From Larix kaempferi (lineage: Eukaryota; Streptophyta; Pinopsida; Pinales; Pinaceae), in assembly GCA_027924585.1 (NCBI GenBank), contig BSBM01000870.1:496001-560000 (forward strand): 64,000 nt of DNA. Direction: 5' to 3'. The position numbers were made by a program, and so were the translations under genes. Below the pieces are notes generated by a model. The model made no database searches. It had not been told where the DNA came from and was given only the letters and a program-made list of their open reading frames with translations. Shown here in pieces: positions 1-11,534 of this stretch. Position 1 is the stretch's first letter. Each line of letters begins with the position of its first letter.

Positions 1-1673
1 CACTTGGTCTAGGGTTTGTATGGAATGCTTCCTCATGCCAATGGTGTCCTCTCTGTCATTTCTGCATTTTGTAATGCATATCATTTCCAAGTTTTCGTTG
101 GACTGTAATGTCCCCTTTCCGGTCTACAACCTCCCTGCCAATATTAGGGCCTCGAACCTCCCTGCCAATATTCGGGCCTTGACTAGGATATGACATGTGT
201 GTCTTCTGCTCCAACGATTCATGGACAACGATATAGGGTTAGGGTTAAGAGCCCCATCAAAAGATTCTTTTGTTTATAACTTTCTTTGGGATTCAAAAGG
301 GGGCTTTAGTGACGATAGGGGAAAGCAAGAATAATTTTATATTCATGGAGAAGGTTTTAATCTTTATATTTATATTTATTTATTCTTTTAATGAAATAAG
401 GGAAGGGGATAAATAAAGGGAGAGGCATAGTTAGGGAAAGGGATTAAATGGGAAAGAAGGATTTCGGAGCTCATAAATAAAAGAGTAAAAGATTATTATA
501 TAGGAAAAAATATCTTATAATTATTTCAAATATAATATATAATAGTCAAGGGCTTTTTAATAATGTATAAAGTGCTCAAGGAATAATTTGAATTCTAAGA
601 CATGGGAATGACAACAATACCAATGGTAGGAAAAACTGGCGAATTTAGGAGGACACGACTTTGGCGGCAATCTTATTGAAAAGATACACTTTACTCTAAC
701 TTGCCGAAATTTTGACTTACTACCGAAATGGTCAAATATTGGTAGCGATTTTTGCCAAACAAAATATGAGCAAGACTAGGGAGACGAGCCAAATGCAATG
801 GTGTGAAACTCATGACATGACAATAGGCATGGAGAAAGAAGATGAATATCCCTGAATATCACAATGGAGAAGGTAAATTCTTGAAGCAATAAAAGACCAT
901 CTTGATTTCCTTCATTTTATTTTAGGTAGGCAAATCAAAGCACCTTGACTTCTTATTTCTTTATCCCCTCACTGAAACATTTCCTAACGTTTATATTGAA
1001 TGTATTATTATTTTGAAAAATATAAATAGTTTTGTGAATTTTTAAATTTGATGATTTGAAGTTTTTTATTTGGCTAAAAAATTATGATGGGACTTAATAG
1101 CGCATAGGAATCATTTCTTGTGTTTTTCGACATAGTAAAAAATTATTTAAAAAAATTAAAGTTTTAGAATTTTATGAATTCGTTTATGGATATTTATATT
1201 TATGTTGTTTTTTTTATGTGAGTAATAATAATGATAATCTGTTTTTAAGGTCGCAACCAAGCCACATATTAATTTGGTGTATGAAACTTTAACAAGCTGC
1301 CGAGATGGTCAAACGACGATGGTTTTGTTGAAACAAAATATGAACACAACCAGTACAACAAGTTGAACAGAGTGACACTAAATCCAAGACATGACAATTC
1401 CAAAAGGGAAGACGACAAATATCTAAGGCTCGACTCAACCACATGTACTAGAAGAACTCATCAATCACTTGATAAAGTATATGCAAGACATTATGTATTA
1501 TCTAGATATCAACTCACCACACCCAAGGCACTAATTAGTAGAGAAACCCCTAAATGAGCATCTCAATGATTCTCCTATCATCAACACAATAGGTATCAGG
1601 ATGGCCTCAAAGAAATAATCCCTTAGAAGACATATATTGAAAAATAATCCAAGTTGTGTAATATTAATGTTAC
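1..1673. other. AT-rich intergenic DNA, no gene recognised
   Basis: No open frame with recognisable domains is seen on either strand. The sequence is AT-rich with many short homopolymer runs. The few frames over 60 codons (for example 1363-1557) show no domain or coding signature. It could be decayed internal sequence of the LTR element whose polypurine tract lies at about 2050, but nothing in it proves that. Confidence 0.5.
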
Positions 1674-1748
1674 AATTTACTAAATTTTAACACTGCAGAT
1701 GGATTCGGAGACCCCCTAGAAATCTGCAGTGTTAAAATTTAGTAAATT
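1674..1748. repeat. Perfect 27-bp inverted repeat (hairpin)
   Basis: Bases 1674-1700 are the exact reverse complement of 1722-1748, separated by a 21-base loop at 1701-1721. The arms are AT-rich with an internal CTGCAG. Pairing outside the arms is patchy. No target duplication is evident, so a MITE is not demonstrated. The perfect arms in an otherwise decayed region suggest a recent origin or selection on the structure. Confidence 0.9.
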
Positions 1749-1820
1749 ATACAAATTCATTATCAAAATTATAATTTTCCATTGCTGGAATGACACAACT
1801 AAAAATGACCAATTGTTATG

Positions 1821-1975
1821 TGGTCATTTTTAGTTTAGTTCTTATCTCTTGACCAAATTGGTCATTTATCTTGGTCATTTTTAGTTTAACTCTTATCCCA
1901 TGACCAAATTGGTCATTTATTTTGGTCATTTTTAGTCAATTCACTTAAAATTTCTCAATTTTGGTCATTTATCCC
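1821..1975. repeat. 51-bp tandem repeat, three copies
   Basis: The motif TGGTCATTTTTAGT recurs at 1821, 1872 and 1923, giving a 51-bp period. Each unit also carries a near-palindrome TGACCAAATTGGTCA. The first copy is preceded by an inverted partner (AAAAATGACCA ... TGGTCATTTTT, 1801-1831). The array lies just upstream of a copia polypurine tract, a position typical of 3' untranslated repeats in LTR elements. Confidence 0.8.
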
Positions 1976-2049
1976 TTGAAAAAGCTGTGGTGACCAAATT
2001 TTTTTGTCTCCTGGCCACTTATATCTCATTTTTTACTAGTGTTAGTCTC

Positions 2050-2560
2050 CAAGTGGGAAATTGTTGGTTATGGAGCCCGATCTTCCCAATTTAGAGATGT
2101 TATTGTTTCAACCGTGTTTGTACCCCAGTTTTATATGTTGTGCAGGTGGAATGTACAATCATCCCAGTGAAGGGTCTGGGGGTGAAGCCCCTGAAAGATT
2201 TTTTTGAGTTTTTTGTTGGCCAACAGTTTACAGGCCCATGGTATTGGGTAGCCCATAGTATTTTCCCATGGTGATTTCCCTTTAAAAGGAATACATTGTG
2301 ATGCAAATTTGCAATGTATTGTAGCATTGTAAATATCTCTATGATTGTGTAAGAGAGACTGTGAGAGAGTGAAGAGGAAGTTGCAACGGATCTGCTACAT
2401 GTTGTATCCCTTCAATTGCTATATGGTATAATAATAAAAGGACTAGAAATTTCTCTGTGGATGTATCCCATATTGGGTGAACCACATATATTGGTGTCTC
2501 TCTTGAAATGTGTTTATTTGATTTATATTTGCATCTTGTTTATTGTTATTTCTCTATGAT
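2050..2560 (+). mobile_element. Ty1/copia-type 3' LTR with polypurine tract (remnant)
   Basis: A purine-rich tract CTCCAAGTGGGAAA at 2048-2060 is followed by TGTTGG at 2062, the usual copia arrangement of polypurine tract then LTR start. The downstream sequence has copia LTR features: an AATAAAAG motif near 2431 and a stretch near 2456 of the type that ends many Tork-like copia LTRs (GTGGATG ... CCCATATTGGGTGAACCAC). The right edge is estimated, because no second copy exists in the window. No pol coding sequence remains upstream, so this is a fragment, a solo LTR with its tract, or the end of a non-coding derivative. Confidence 0.6.
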
Positions 2561-3365
2561 CCTGTTTTTCTAAAAAACACCTCCCACATCCATGCCTGGG
2601 AGGGACAAATCCACTAAGAATGTAGTAATAAAGGTCCAATGAAGAAGGTTAAGGATGCAACATGCACGAGTTGGATTTTTACGTTGGTGGCTTCACCATG
2701 AATCTTAAGTTGAGAGATTCTATTTGAAGCATTAAAATCAACATAGGAATATTAATGTTAAAGGTGTGACTTGAAACTTTTTTTCTTCACAAATTCCTAC
2801 TTAGTTATTTGTTAGAAGGAAATGACCATAACACCATGATTAACATATAGTTCCCCCTCAAGATTTTAATTAATATTGATTGACTTGTAGTGGAAATATT
2901 GGTGCAAACTAGAAATCATATTTATCTGAGTAAATGTTTACCATATTATTTACCTTGTGAATCAGTGTCATTACGCTTGTTATGTACCAAATAAAATATT
3001 CAACCTTGCCTCATAACCTTGAACAAGTGCAACTTGCAAGACCATTTAGCACATGTATAAACTATTTTTAGTTTGGTGTTAGTAAAATTTTGCTACTCAA
3101 TATTCAATATTGACATGTTGGCAAAAATAACATTTGAATACTCACCATGATTTTAGGATATATGCCATCCCCATTTGACATATTTACATTATTTGAAAAT
3201 GTTGTCAATTTGACAATATCCCAACATGTTTGCAAAGCATGTTACCTTATCTATATGGACCAGATTTATGTGAAAAAATCCATGATATAGTAAATTTTCA
3301 AAATTATGCTAATCCCTATATATTGTGACATTATATTTCTATTATTATAATGGTATTTTATTTAT
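2561..3365. other. No feature recognised
   Basis: AT-rich sequence without long frames or repeats. It lies between a copia LTR remnant and the next LTR remnant, and I see nothing else in it. Confidence 0.5.
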
Positions 3366-3600
3366 TGGTTAGTTAAGACCTTAATTGTAACTGTACCATT
3401 TGTCTTCTATATATATACCAAGCATACCTACTTGATCATCTCATCTTGTATTGTAAATTGATACATTATATAAGGAGGTTTCCCCTTGAAAGAGGATTCT
3501 TATTCATCTCTTTATTTCATTCTCAAGGAATTGGGTTACTCTTTCTTTTTATTTTATGCTATTTTGGGAATTTGGTGCATAACATTTGGTATCAGAACCA
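3366..3600 (+). mobile_element. 3' end of a 5' LTR plus initiator-Met primer-binding site (decayed element)
   Basis: The sequence TGGTATCAGAACCA at 3587-3600 matches the primer-binding site complementary to the 3' end of initiator methionine tRNA, with one change from the usual TGGTATCAGAGCC. An LTR-type CA end lies at 3583-3584, two bases before it. A TATATATA motif near 3411 could be the LTR TATA box. The left edge of the LTR cannot be placed. The gag relic downstream on the same strand fits this as the 5' end of a Ty3-like element, later broken by Cop-A. Confidence 0.6.
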
Positions 3601-4256
3601 TTTTTGCTATAACAAACATTTTGGGACACCTTAGATAGATAAATTTTCAAGATACTCAAAAGACATAGAAAAGTACATGTGGTAAAAATTTCAGGTCCTA
3701 ATTCATTGTAATTTCAAAGTTATAGTCTATATAAGTTACGTTTTTCGACTAGTCCAAAAACTAGTCTCAAATAGGTGTCTTGGGTAAAACTGTTATATCT
3801 GAATATTTAGATATTCAAATTGAGTGAAAACACTTGAATCAAAAGGAATATAGAACATAGTGTTTGAGGTAAAAATTTCAAAATAAAAATAGGAGAAAGA
3901 GGACACTCGTTAGTGTGTACAACTTCGCTCTTCTGAAAGGGACAAAAATAACAAGTTTTGGGAAAGTGATCACAACTCTCTCTTGGCACATCATAATTGG
4001 GTAAAAAATTTGGCATTATATAAAATACATATTGGGATACTTCAGGATGAAATTTTAGACTCATGGGGGCCTAAATTTTAGACATAATTTAGGATCAAGG
4101 TGGGCTACCAAGACAACCTATAAACTGATGTTTCTAAAGGTACATTAACCTGAAACTTGCATAAATTTTGATTGAAATATCTATTTTGGGTGATTCAAAA
4201 GGTGTGATAAAGAGTAAATAAAGAAAAATTATAGGTAAATATTATTTTGGGCTCTC
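3601..4256 (+). other. Leader of decayed LTR element
   Basis: Sequence between the primer-binding site at 3587 and the gag start at 4257. No gene or repeat is seen. Confidence 0.4.
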
Positions 4257-5240
4257 ATGGCAAGGGGATCTACAAAAAATAATTCACCAATTAAACCTCC
4301 AGAGGGCTCAACCGTGACTCATGAAGAAAAGGAAGAAACATGTAACCATTTATACAATTTGAAGGCCAAAGTTAAGAAATTGAATGATAGGTCAGTGACA
4401 TGGGTCATGTTGAATTGATAAACAAAAAAATGATATATAAAGTGAGTTGAAAAATATGGATCAAATGATGGCCAATAAGCATGTTCTTGAAGTTACGAAG
4501 GGGGTGATTCTGAATGAGATGAGACATCTCTTTCCTCATAATTTAGCTCCTCAAGAAGAGGATAAGGAGAATAAGAGGTACTTATACCACTCGAAGATTG
4601 ATAAAATTTAAAAATATTTGGAGAAAAAAAAGGTTTGAGTCCCTAACATTTGATCATTCATCACATGATCATGGGTTCAACTCGGGACCAAGGAACTAAT
4701 TCATTACCAAGATTGATATGAGAAAGTTTGTTGGAATTAATGATATAATAACATGATGGAGAAAACCTTTGATATACACCAAGTGCCAACTTTACAAAAG
4801 GTAACTATTGCATCCTTGTATTTAGAGATTGATTAATATTTATGGTATCAATGGCGTTGTGACCGTAAAAGGGACTATATTGTCTCTTGGTATACATTTA
4901 CAGATGAATTGACAACATATTATGGGGATATTAAGAGAAACACCTTCTTTAGCCAATTAATAAATTTCAAGTAAAAATTCAAGTTACAAAGAATAATAAG
5001 CAATTTCAGAAGTTAAGTCTTAGAGGAAGAACATTCCAAAGGATAATTTGTTGTATCTCTTTATTGTTAATTTAAAGGAGAGAATTTAGCATGATCTGAA
5101 AATCTTTCAAGATCTTTTTAACCATAAATTTTCATGTTAAATCTCATAAAATTGGCTTAAAAGATGAATTTTAATTGCTTTAAATTAAACACATAAGCAG
5201 TTAAAATAAATATCCAAACCAGAAATTAAAGACAACATAT
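4257..5240 (+). pseudogene. Degenerate retrotransposon gag
   Basis: A Gag would form the RNA-binding particle protein of an LTR element. ATG at 4257 opens a 54-codon frame with a charged, coiled-coil-like segment. After a stop, shifted frames between about 4700 and 4975 read as the core of a Ty3-type gag: a KIDMRKF-like start, a W, then LQKV-IASL, a YLWYQW motif and a WYTFTDEL segment. This matches the usual retrotransposon gag pattern of spaced tryptophans and leucines. At least four stops or shifts break it, and Cop-A cuts it off at 5271. Whether the sequence right of Cop-A (27433 onward) continues this element is unclear. Confidence 0.6.
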
Positions 5241-5271
5241 GATAACAGAGTTCACCCTTATTGGGATACGT

Positions 5272-5839
5272 TGTTAGAACAGTCTCACCATCATCTTTAT
5301 GTTTGCATGCATCCCAGTCATCAATATGGTGTCCCCCAGCACCTAGTCCCTAGTTTGCTAGCCCGAAGAGCTTATTTCTGTTCAGTTCCAACCCTCCTAG
5401 TCCATGATGTGCCTTATTTTCATCTCTTAAGACAAACTTTGCCCTCTCTCACCTACCACCAATGACACACTCAGTTAGTTGCTTGATTTGTGGACATGTT
5501 CGTTGATTTGAGGACATATTGACTAGTTAACTGACTGAAACACTTTGATGGACACCCAGAGAAACTAGTTTGACTATTCTGACTCTAGACAGCTCCTCAT
5601 GTGACCTCCTTGGATTAACCTTCACTACATTAGTGCTCCATGCACCAGTTACACCTACCTACATTCAGTTAGACTCATTTTGACACCTGGTTGACCGTTA
5701 CTTCTGCATTGATGACACCAATGATTCGATGATAAGGACTCATAGTGGAGACATGCTACACCATGCAGGCTATTCGAATGACCTCCTTGGTTAATTCAAA
5801 TTATTCAGTCATTGTTACTGTATTGTATTGTATTCTAAT
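5272..5839 (+). mobile_element. Cop-A extra LTR copy (copy 1)
   Basis: This follows the 3' LTR at 26699 nearly base for base from TGTTAGAACAG to about the ATTCTAATTATG point. It has an internal deletion of some 40 bases between GCATGCAT repeats near 5310. It does not reach the normal LTR end; instead it switches to inverted sequence at 5840. It is a surplus LTR, lying between the target duplication and the LTR that abuts the primer-binding site. Confidence 0.85.
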
Positions 5840-5907
5840 TATGAAATTCGACACAATGGATCTATGGAACAAGAGAAACCATTACAAGAGATGCATGCAA
5901 AATAATA
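5840..5907 (-). repeat. Inverted copy of the Cop-A LTR tail
   Basis: On the minus strand this reads as the last ~66 bases of the Cop-A LTR, matching 27362-27427 with only a handful of differences. It joins copy 1 at a TATGA microhomology and ends exactly where LTR copy 2 begins at 5908. The structure therefore links two direct LTR copies through a short inverted LTR end. Confidence 0.85.
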
Positions 5908-6398
5908 TGTTAGGATATTCTCACCATCATCTTTATGTTTGCATGCATCATGCAGGAATATAGGCATGCATTTTACATGCATCCCAGTCATCAGTATGGT
6001 GTCCCCCACCACTTAGTCCCTAGTTTTCTATCCCCAAAAGCTTATTTGTGTTCAGTTCGGGCCCTCCTAGTCCATGATGCACCTTGTTTTCATCTCTTGA
6101 GACAAACTGCACCCTCTCTCACCTACCACTAGTGACACACTCAGTTAGTTGCTTGATTTTTGGATATGTTCCTTGATTTGAGGACATATTGACTAGTTAA
6201 CTGACTGAAACACTCCGATGGACACCCATAGAGACTAGTTTGACTATTATAACTCCATACAGCTCCTCATGCGCCCTCCTTGGATTCTCATTGAGTACAT
6301 TAGTGCTCCATGCACCAGTTACACCTACCTACATTCAGTTAGACTCAGTTTGACACCTGGTTGACCGTTACTTGTGCATTGATGACACCATTGATATT
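5908..6398 (+). mobile_element. Cop-A 5' LTR copy 2, left part
   Basis: Starts TGTTAGGATATTC and aligns with the 3' LTR at 26699. It is interrupted after 6398 by Gyp-B. Together with 23325-23551 it gives about 718 bp, close to the 729 bp of the 3' LTR. Confidence 0.9.
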
Positions 6399-8018
6399 TG
6401 TCACGTCTCCTTCCATCAATCCAATGCAAAGGAGGGAACATGACTGTAACATGAGGTGTCTAATTCTTTCCCAAAGCCATAATGGTAAAAAAATTTCCAT
6501 TTAGATAAAATGCACAATTAAATTACACAGCGCAATTAAAATACATAATTGCACACACACAACAGACATACATCAGCATATTTATCTCAAGCAAATGATG
6601 CATCAACAAGAAAAGAATCCATCCCATTCTCATGCTATGCACAGACTTCATACCAATTCCATTAATCATGAATAAATATCATTATGAATTAACACAATGC
6701 AGAACACATAATGCATATAATTTATAACACATATAACACTTATCTTGAAGATGAAGTTGTCCAAACAACTGGCTATGTGAGAGCAACGTTCCACCCAACC
6801 ATAGATCATTGTCCATTTTGTATTCTTTCAGATGAGAGATCACCTCCGAGCTGGGTTGTGTATCCACTGAGGAGGAACTAGCTGGGCTCACTCACAACCA
6901 TGGTTTTGACTCAACAACTATGCTAAGACAACACACAGTTGGGTTTTTCAAGCATATGAAAGACAAAGGAGGGCAATGATAAGCCAGTGAGCTCAACCAA
7001 AGAGCTACAGGCATCTGAAATGAATTCAACAGTCAAGGAACCCACATTACCTACCACACCCAACACAAGGAAGGTCTCATTCTCTGTTGCACAGTCCCTC
7101 AGACATCCCTTCCCTCGAGTGCTTTTCAGGGTGGGAATAGAAAGGTCTAGCTGCTAATCCTTGAGATTCTAGCCTTCATTGGGTTTATCAAGCAAACCCA
7201 ACCTCTGCTCAGTCATTCACAATTGGATTTCTCACAATTTTGTTCATCAAATAACTCAATCCCGTCACTGGTTTTCTGGGCTATAAAAACTGGGTTTTCC
7301 AATATATTTTGGGGTATCTAATCCTCTCAAATTCGCCCCAAGGTTCATATGTATGGATCCCCCATTAGATTTTACTATTAAATACCAAATCTAAGCGTTT
7401 TTGGCTCTTCAAAACGTGGGTTCTTTCAAAGTTGCGATTTCTGGTTTTTCTCACTGCTGGCAATTTGTTTTTGGATGAAAATTGATGCTGGTCCGTTCCA
7501 CAATGGAATGGGGATGAGGAAGAAGCAACTACCATGAGGTAGAATGAATTGTGGTACAAGAAAACAGAGCCCAGACCCGCCAATACGAATTTCTGGGTTG
7601 CCCATGCTCCATTGAAGCCATGGACTGAAATATTCAACTACTTACTTACAACAGAAATAAATGTCGTCAAAGAAAGTCAAATGGGTTCTCACAATGACAT
7701 TTGGAAGCATATGGTTCATCCCCACAACCCGCTCACCACTCCCTAGTGGATACACATGGCCCCTTCTCATTGGTTGCTTCCATATCTAGTTTTGATATTT
7801 GACTACAATATTAAATATTTACATCAATTTACAATATCCCATGGATTAATAGCACATGGATAACAACATGTCAAATGCTTGCTTATTTTAAATAAAATTC
7901 GAACATACACTAGCGGGGCCTTGGCCTTGAACTCCATGCTAAGGAAACATACAATGCATGTATACAATATTTACATTAAAAGCCAATATTTCACAGGGGT
8001 CAAAATTGGGGTATTACA
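6399..8018 (-). mobile_element. Gyp-B 3' LTR (left on + strand)
   Basis: Aligns over its length with 14454-16008 plus 23265-23319. Both share the TCACGTC...CCTTCCATCAATCC start and the GGTCAAAATTGGGGTAT end. It is about 1620 bp. The right edge is fixed by a C-rich tract ACCCTCCCCCTT at 8021-8032, the complement of a polypurine tract. Small frames inside (for example 7365-7637) are not genes. Confidence 0.9.
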
Positions 8019-9510
8019 TTACCCTCCCCCTTAGAACAACACCATCCTCGGCGTCCTCAAAACTGAACAAAAATGGGGATGCCTCTCTCATGGCATCCTC
8101 CAGCTCCCATGTAGCCTCATCGGGACTAAGGTGCTCCCATTAGACCTTTACCAGCCCGATGGCTCTGTTCCAGAGCAAAGTGACCTTCTTGTCAAGAATG
8201 CGCATAGGTTCTACTTAGAACTCTCCCTCGGGTTCCATCTGTATCACATTCCAATCAATCATATGATTAGGATCATGTACATACTTTTTAAGCAAAGATA
8301 CATGGAAAAAATTATGAGCGCGTATGTTAGCAGGCAATGCAAGTCTATATGCAATTGGCCATATCCTATCTAGGACTTCAAATGGCCCACAATATCTTGG
8401 TGACAACTTGGCACAACTCCCCAACTTGAGAGAACTTTTCCTTGGTTTCGCTCTCAAATAAACATGATCCCCAATCTTGAATTCCTTATGCATTCTTTTC
8501 AAATCTGCATAACTCTTTTTCCTGTCCTGAGCTGCCTTTAAATTCTGTCTGATCTTAGCAACTTCTTGTTCCATTTCCTTGATCATCTCTGGTCCAAGTA
8601 CTACCCTATTCAACGGGCTATCCCAATTCATTGGAATCCTACATCTCTTGCCATACAATGCGTCAAATGGACTCATTCCCAAGGATGCATGATGTCCATT
8701 ATTGTATGCAAATTCTACCAAGTGTAGGAAATCTCCCCACTTGGATGGTTTGTCCATTACATACATTCTCAGCATGTCTTCAAGAACCTAATTCACCCTC
8801 TCAGTTTGGCCATCTGTTTGAGGATGATATGTTGTACTGAAAATCAATTTAATTCCCAATTCCTGAAATAATCCCTTCCAGAAATTGGAAGTGAACTTTG
8901 TGTCATGATCATAAATTATTTCCTTAGGCAATCCATGCAACTTGAATATCTCTATCATGAAGATATTTGCAATGTCACTAGTCTTGTGAGTGGACTTGAC
9001 TGGAATAAAGTGAGCTACCTTTGATAGCTTGTCCACCACAACCATGATTGAATCATGCTTCTTCACTGTCATGGGTAGACCTGTTATAAAATCCATAGAG
9101 ATCACTTCCCACTTCCATTCCGGAATGGGTAAGGGCTACAACAATCCTGCTGGATGTTGGTGTTCTGCCTTGACTTGTTGGCACTTCTGACATCTAGCAA
9201 TGTACTCAGCTATGTTCTTCTTCATGCCATGCCAAAAGTATTGCTTTCTTGTTGCTATTATAGTCTTCTAATATCCTAGGTGTCCAGAGTATGGCATCTG
9301 ATGTATTTAATCCATCACTAGCTTCTTCAAATCTGCACTATTTGGAATGTATAGTCTATCCTTGTAGATGAGTATATTGTCTTCGCCAAGCTGATATTCC
9401 GCACACTTTTCATCCACATTACCTTGCTGCAACTTCTCTTTAATTTGAAGGCAAGTTTCCTCACCGTTTTGGGCTTCAAGAACTCTTGTCTTCAAATCTG
9501 ATTTGCACAT
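8015..9510 (-). pseudogene. Gyp-B integrase and chromodomain
   Basis: Integrase inserts the cDNA into host DNA. Reading the minus strand down from 9510: an HQMPYSGHLGY zinc-binding segment followed by CQKCQQ, then a core MDFITGLP ... DHDTKFTSNFW ... STTYHPQTDGQTERVN (8788-9105) holding the D,D,E catalytic pattern, then the C-terminal domain with GPFEVLDRI and HNFFHVSLLKKYV (8215-8775). A chromodomain, LSPDEATWELEDAMRE, follows and ends through the polypurine tract inside the first LTR bases. Stops interrupt it near 9300, 9246, 9135, 8790, 8214 and 8138, several at glutamines conserved in the family. The chromodomain is thought to guide insertion to certain chromatin. Confidence 0.85.
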
Positions 9511-9514
9511 ACTT

Positions 9515-10220
9515 AATGCTGCAACATGAAATTTTCTGCTAAGAGCATTTGCAACCTTATTCTCCTTCCCTTTTACATGCTTAATTTCAAAATCAAATTC
9601 ACAAAGAAACTCCTTCCATCTAGCTTGCTAGAATTCAAGTTTGGTTGATCAAACAAATACTTTAAGCTCATGTGGTCGGTCCTAAGCTTTAATCTTCTTC
9701 CCATCAAATAATGTCTCCACATTTTGAGAGCATGTACTATGGCTGCTAATTCCAAATTATGTGTGGCATAATTCTTTTCATGTTCTTTTAATTTTCTTGA
9801 CTCATAGAAAATCACAATTCCTTCTTGCATGAGAACTCCACCCAGTCCTTCAATGCAAGCATCCGTGTACACTACAAAATCTTTCTTTGGATCTGCTATC
9901 TTCAAAACAGGAGTGCTGGTAAGTAACTCCTTTAACTGCAGAAAGCTTTTCTCACACTTTTCAGACCATACAAACTTAATATTCTTTCTTTGCAATGAAG
10001 TGATCGGATGATATATCCTGGAGAATCCTTCAATAAACCTTCTATAGTAACCAGCACGACCCATAAAAGATCTAACATCTGAAACATTTCTTGGAGTTGA
10101 CCAATCCATGATGGAATTAATCTTCTCCAAATCCACTACAATTCCTTCTTCAGAAATGATATGACCCAAATATTGCACCTTCTTTTGATAGAATTCATAC
10201 TTGCTTAACTTGGCATACAA
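9515..10220 (-). pseudogene. Gyp-B reverse transcriptase tail and RNase H
   Basis: This continues the polymerase frame after a TAG at 10221. It starts with the conserved LYAKLSKYEF connection, then the VQYLGHIIS and FMGRAGYYRRFI segments. RNase H follows with all three visible acidic residues: YTDA (about 9870), ELAA (about 9760) and RTDH (about 9690). A single-base deletion near 9631 breaks the frame after FDQPNLNS; the other frame then resumes towards integrase. RNase H removes the RNA strand during cDNA synthesis. Length and order are normal for a Ty3 chromovirus. Confidence 0.85.
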
Positions 10221-11534
10221 CTAGTGTTCTCTAAGGACTTGGAACACCATCCTTAGATGTTCCTCATGTTCTTCTTCATTCCTTGAATAGACAAGAATGT
10301 CATCCAAGAACAAAATCACAAACTTATCCAAATATTTGCTGAAGACACTATTCATGAGACACACGAATGTAGCAGGTGCATTGGTAAGTCCAAATGGCAC
10401 CACAGTGAACTCATAATGACCATATCTAGTTCCGAAAGCCGTCTTGTGAATGTCTTGTTCCTTAATCCTTACTTGATGGTACCCCGACCTCAAGTCAATC
10501 TTTAAAAACACTTTAGCTTCCTTGATTTGATCAAACAAGTAATCAATTCTTGGCAATGGATACTTGTTCTTAACTGTCACTTTATTGAACTGCCTGTAAT
10601 CAATACACAGCCTTAGAGTCCCATCCTTCTTCTTAACAAATAACATCGGTGCTCCCCAAGGAGACACACTTGGTCTAATATACCTCTTGTCCATTAATTC
10701 TTGTAGCCGCATCTTCAACTCTACCAATTCTGGTGTGCTCATTCTATAAGGAGCTTTGGAATTCGGTGCTGCCCTTGGAACAAGATCGATGGTAAAATGA
10801 ATATCTCTCTTTGGTGGTAGTTTTGGCACTTCATCCGGAAATACATCTTGGAACTCTTGAAACATTCGAAAGTCTTCAATCCTTGGTCCTTTGTCCTCTG
10901 ACGAATCTGACATATGAATTGCATATAATTTACAACCCTTTTTATAAAACTTTTTCAACTGTAGAGATGAAATCTGCCTTACTGAAACTTGCTTGGGAAT
11001 TCCTCTTACCAATCTTGGCCTTTCCTCTTCATCAATGCATTCAATTGTTTTCTCATAACAGTCCAATTTGGCTCTATGTTTTTCCAACCAATCCATGCCA
11101 ATCAAGGCATCATACGATCCCAATGGTAGTACATTTAAATCTGCATGTGTGTGGAGTCCATTCAATTCTATGGGGCACTCCACCACTACTTTACTTACTT
11201 TCCTCTTAGTCTCCGTGGATAATTGAACTAGCCAAGATTGATTATGATTCACTTTTCTAAGAGAACAACCTTCAACCACTTTTGGAGAAACATAACTATG
11301 AGTAGATCCTGGATCAATCAAAACAGAAATAGATTGCGTAGCAATCTTACCTTCCACTTCCACCATTGATGATTGATGGTCTGCTTGGTGATTATCCAAT
11401 GCTGCATAAATTCGAGGCACTGCCCTTGCCATGTCCTCCACTGTAGCTACTCCCTTTAAGTTGTGCAACCTTCGGGGATTATCTTTCCGATGTAGACAAT
11501 CCTTCAGCATGTAGTTTTCTCCACATCCCCAACA
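10221..11534 (-). pseudogene. Gyp-B zinc knuckle, protease and reverse transcriptase
   Basis: The frame begins with a [13 protein letters not shown] zinc-knuckle remnant in which the histidine is not seen. The aspartic protease site is [10 protein letters not shown] near 11315, where most families have DSGA or DTGA. After a linker, the reverse transcriptase shows [46 protein letters not shown] and the catalytic FLDDILVYS near 10283. A 429-codon stretch (10221-11510) is uninterrupted and is the longest open frame in the window. The stop at its end lies where the family has glutamine. The element would copy its RNA in cytoplasmic particles. Confidence 0.9.

Noticed and set aside
1821-1975. CRISPR-like array
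   Set aside because: Repeats are directly adjacent without unique spacers, and the window is eukaryotic.
6682-7746. Frames in the Gyp-B LTRs (also at 14734-15894)
   Set aside because: The same frames appear in both LTR copies and have no domain; LTR sequence explains them.
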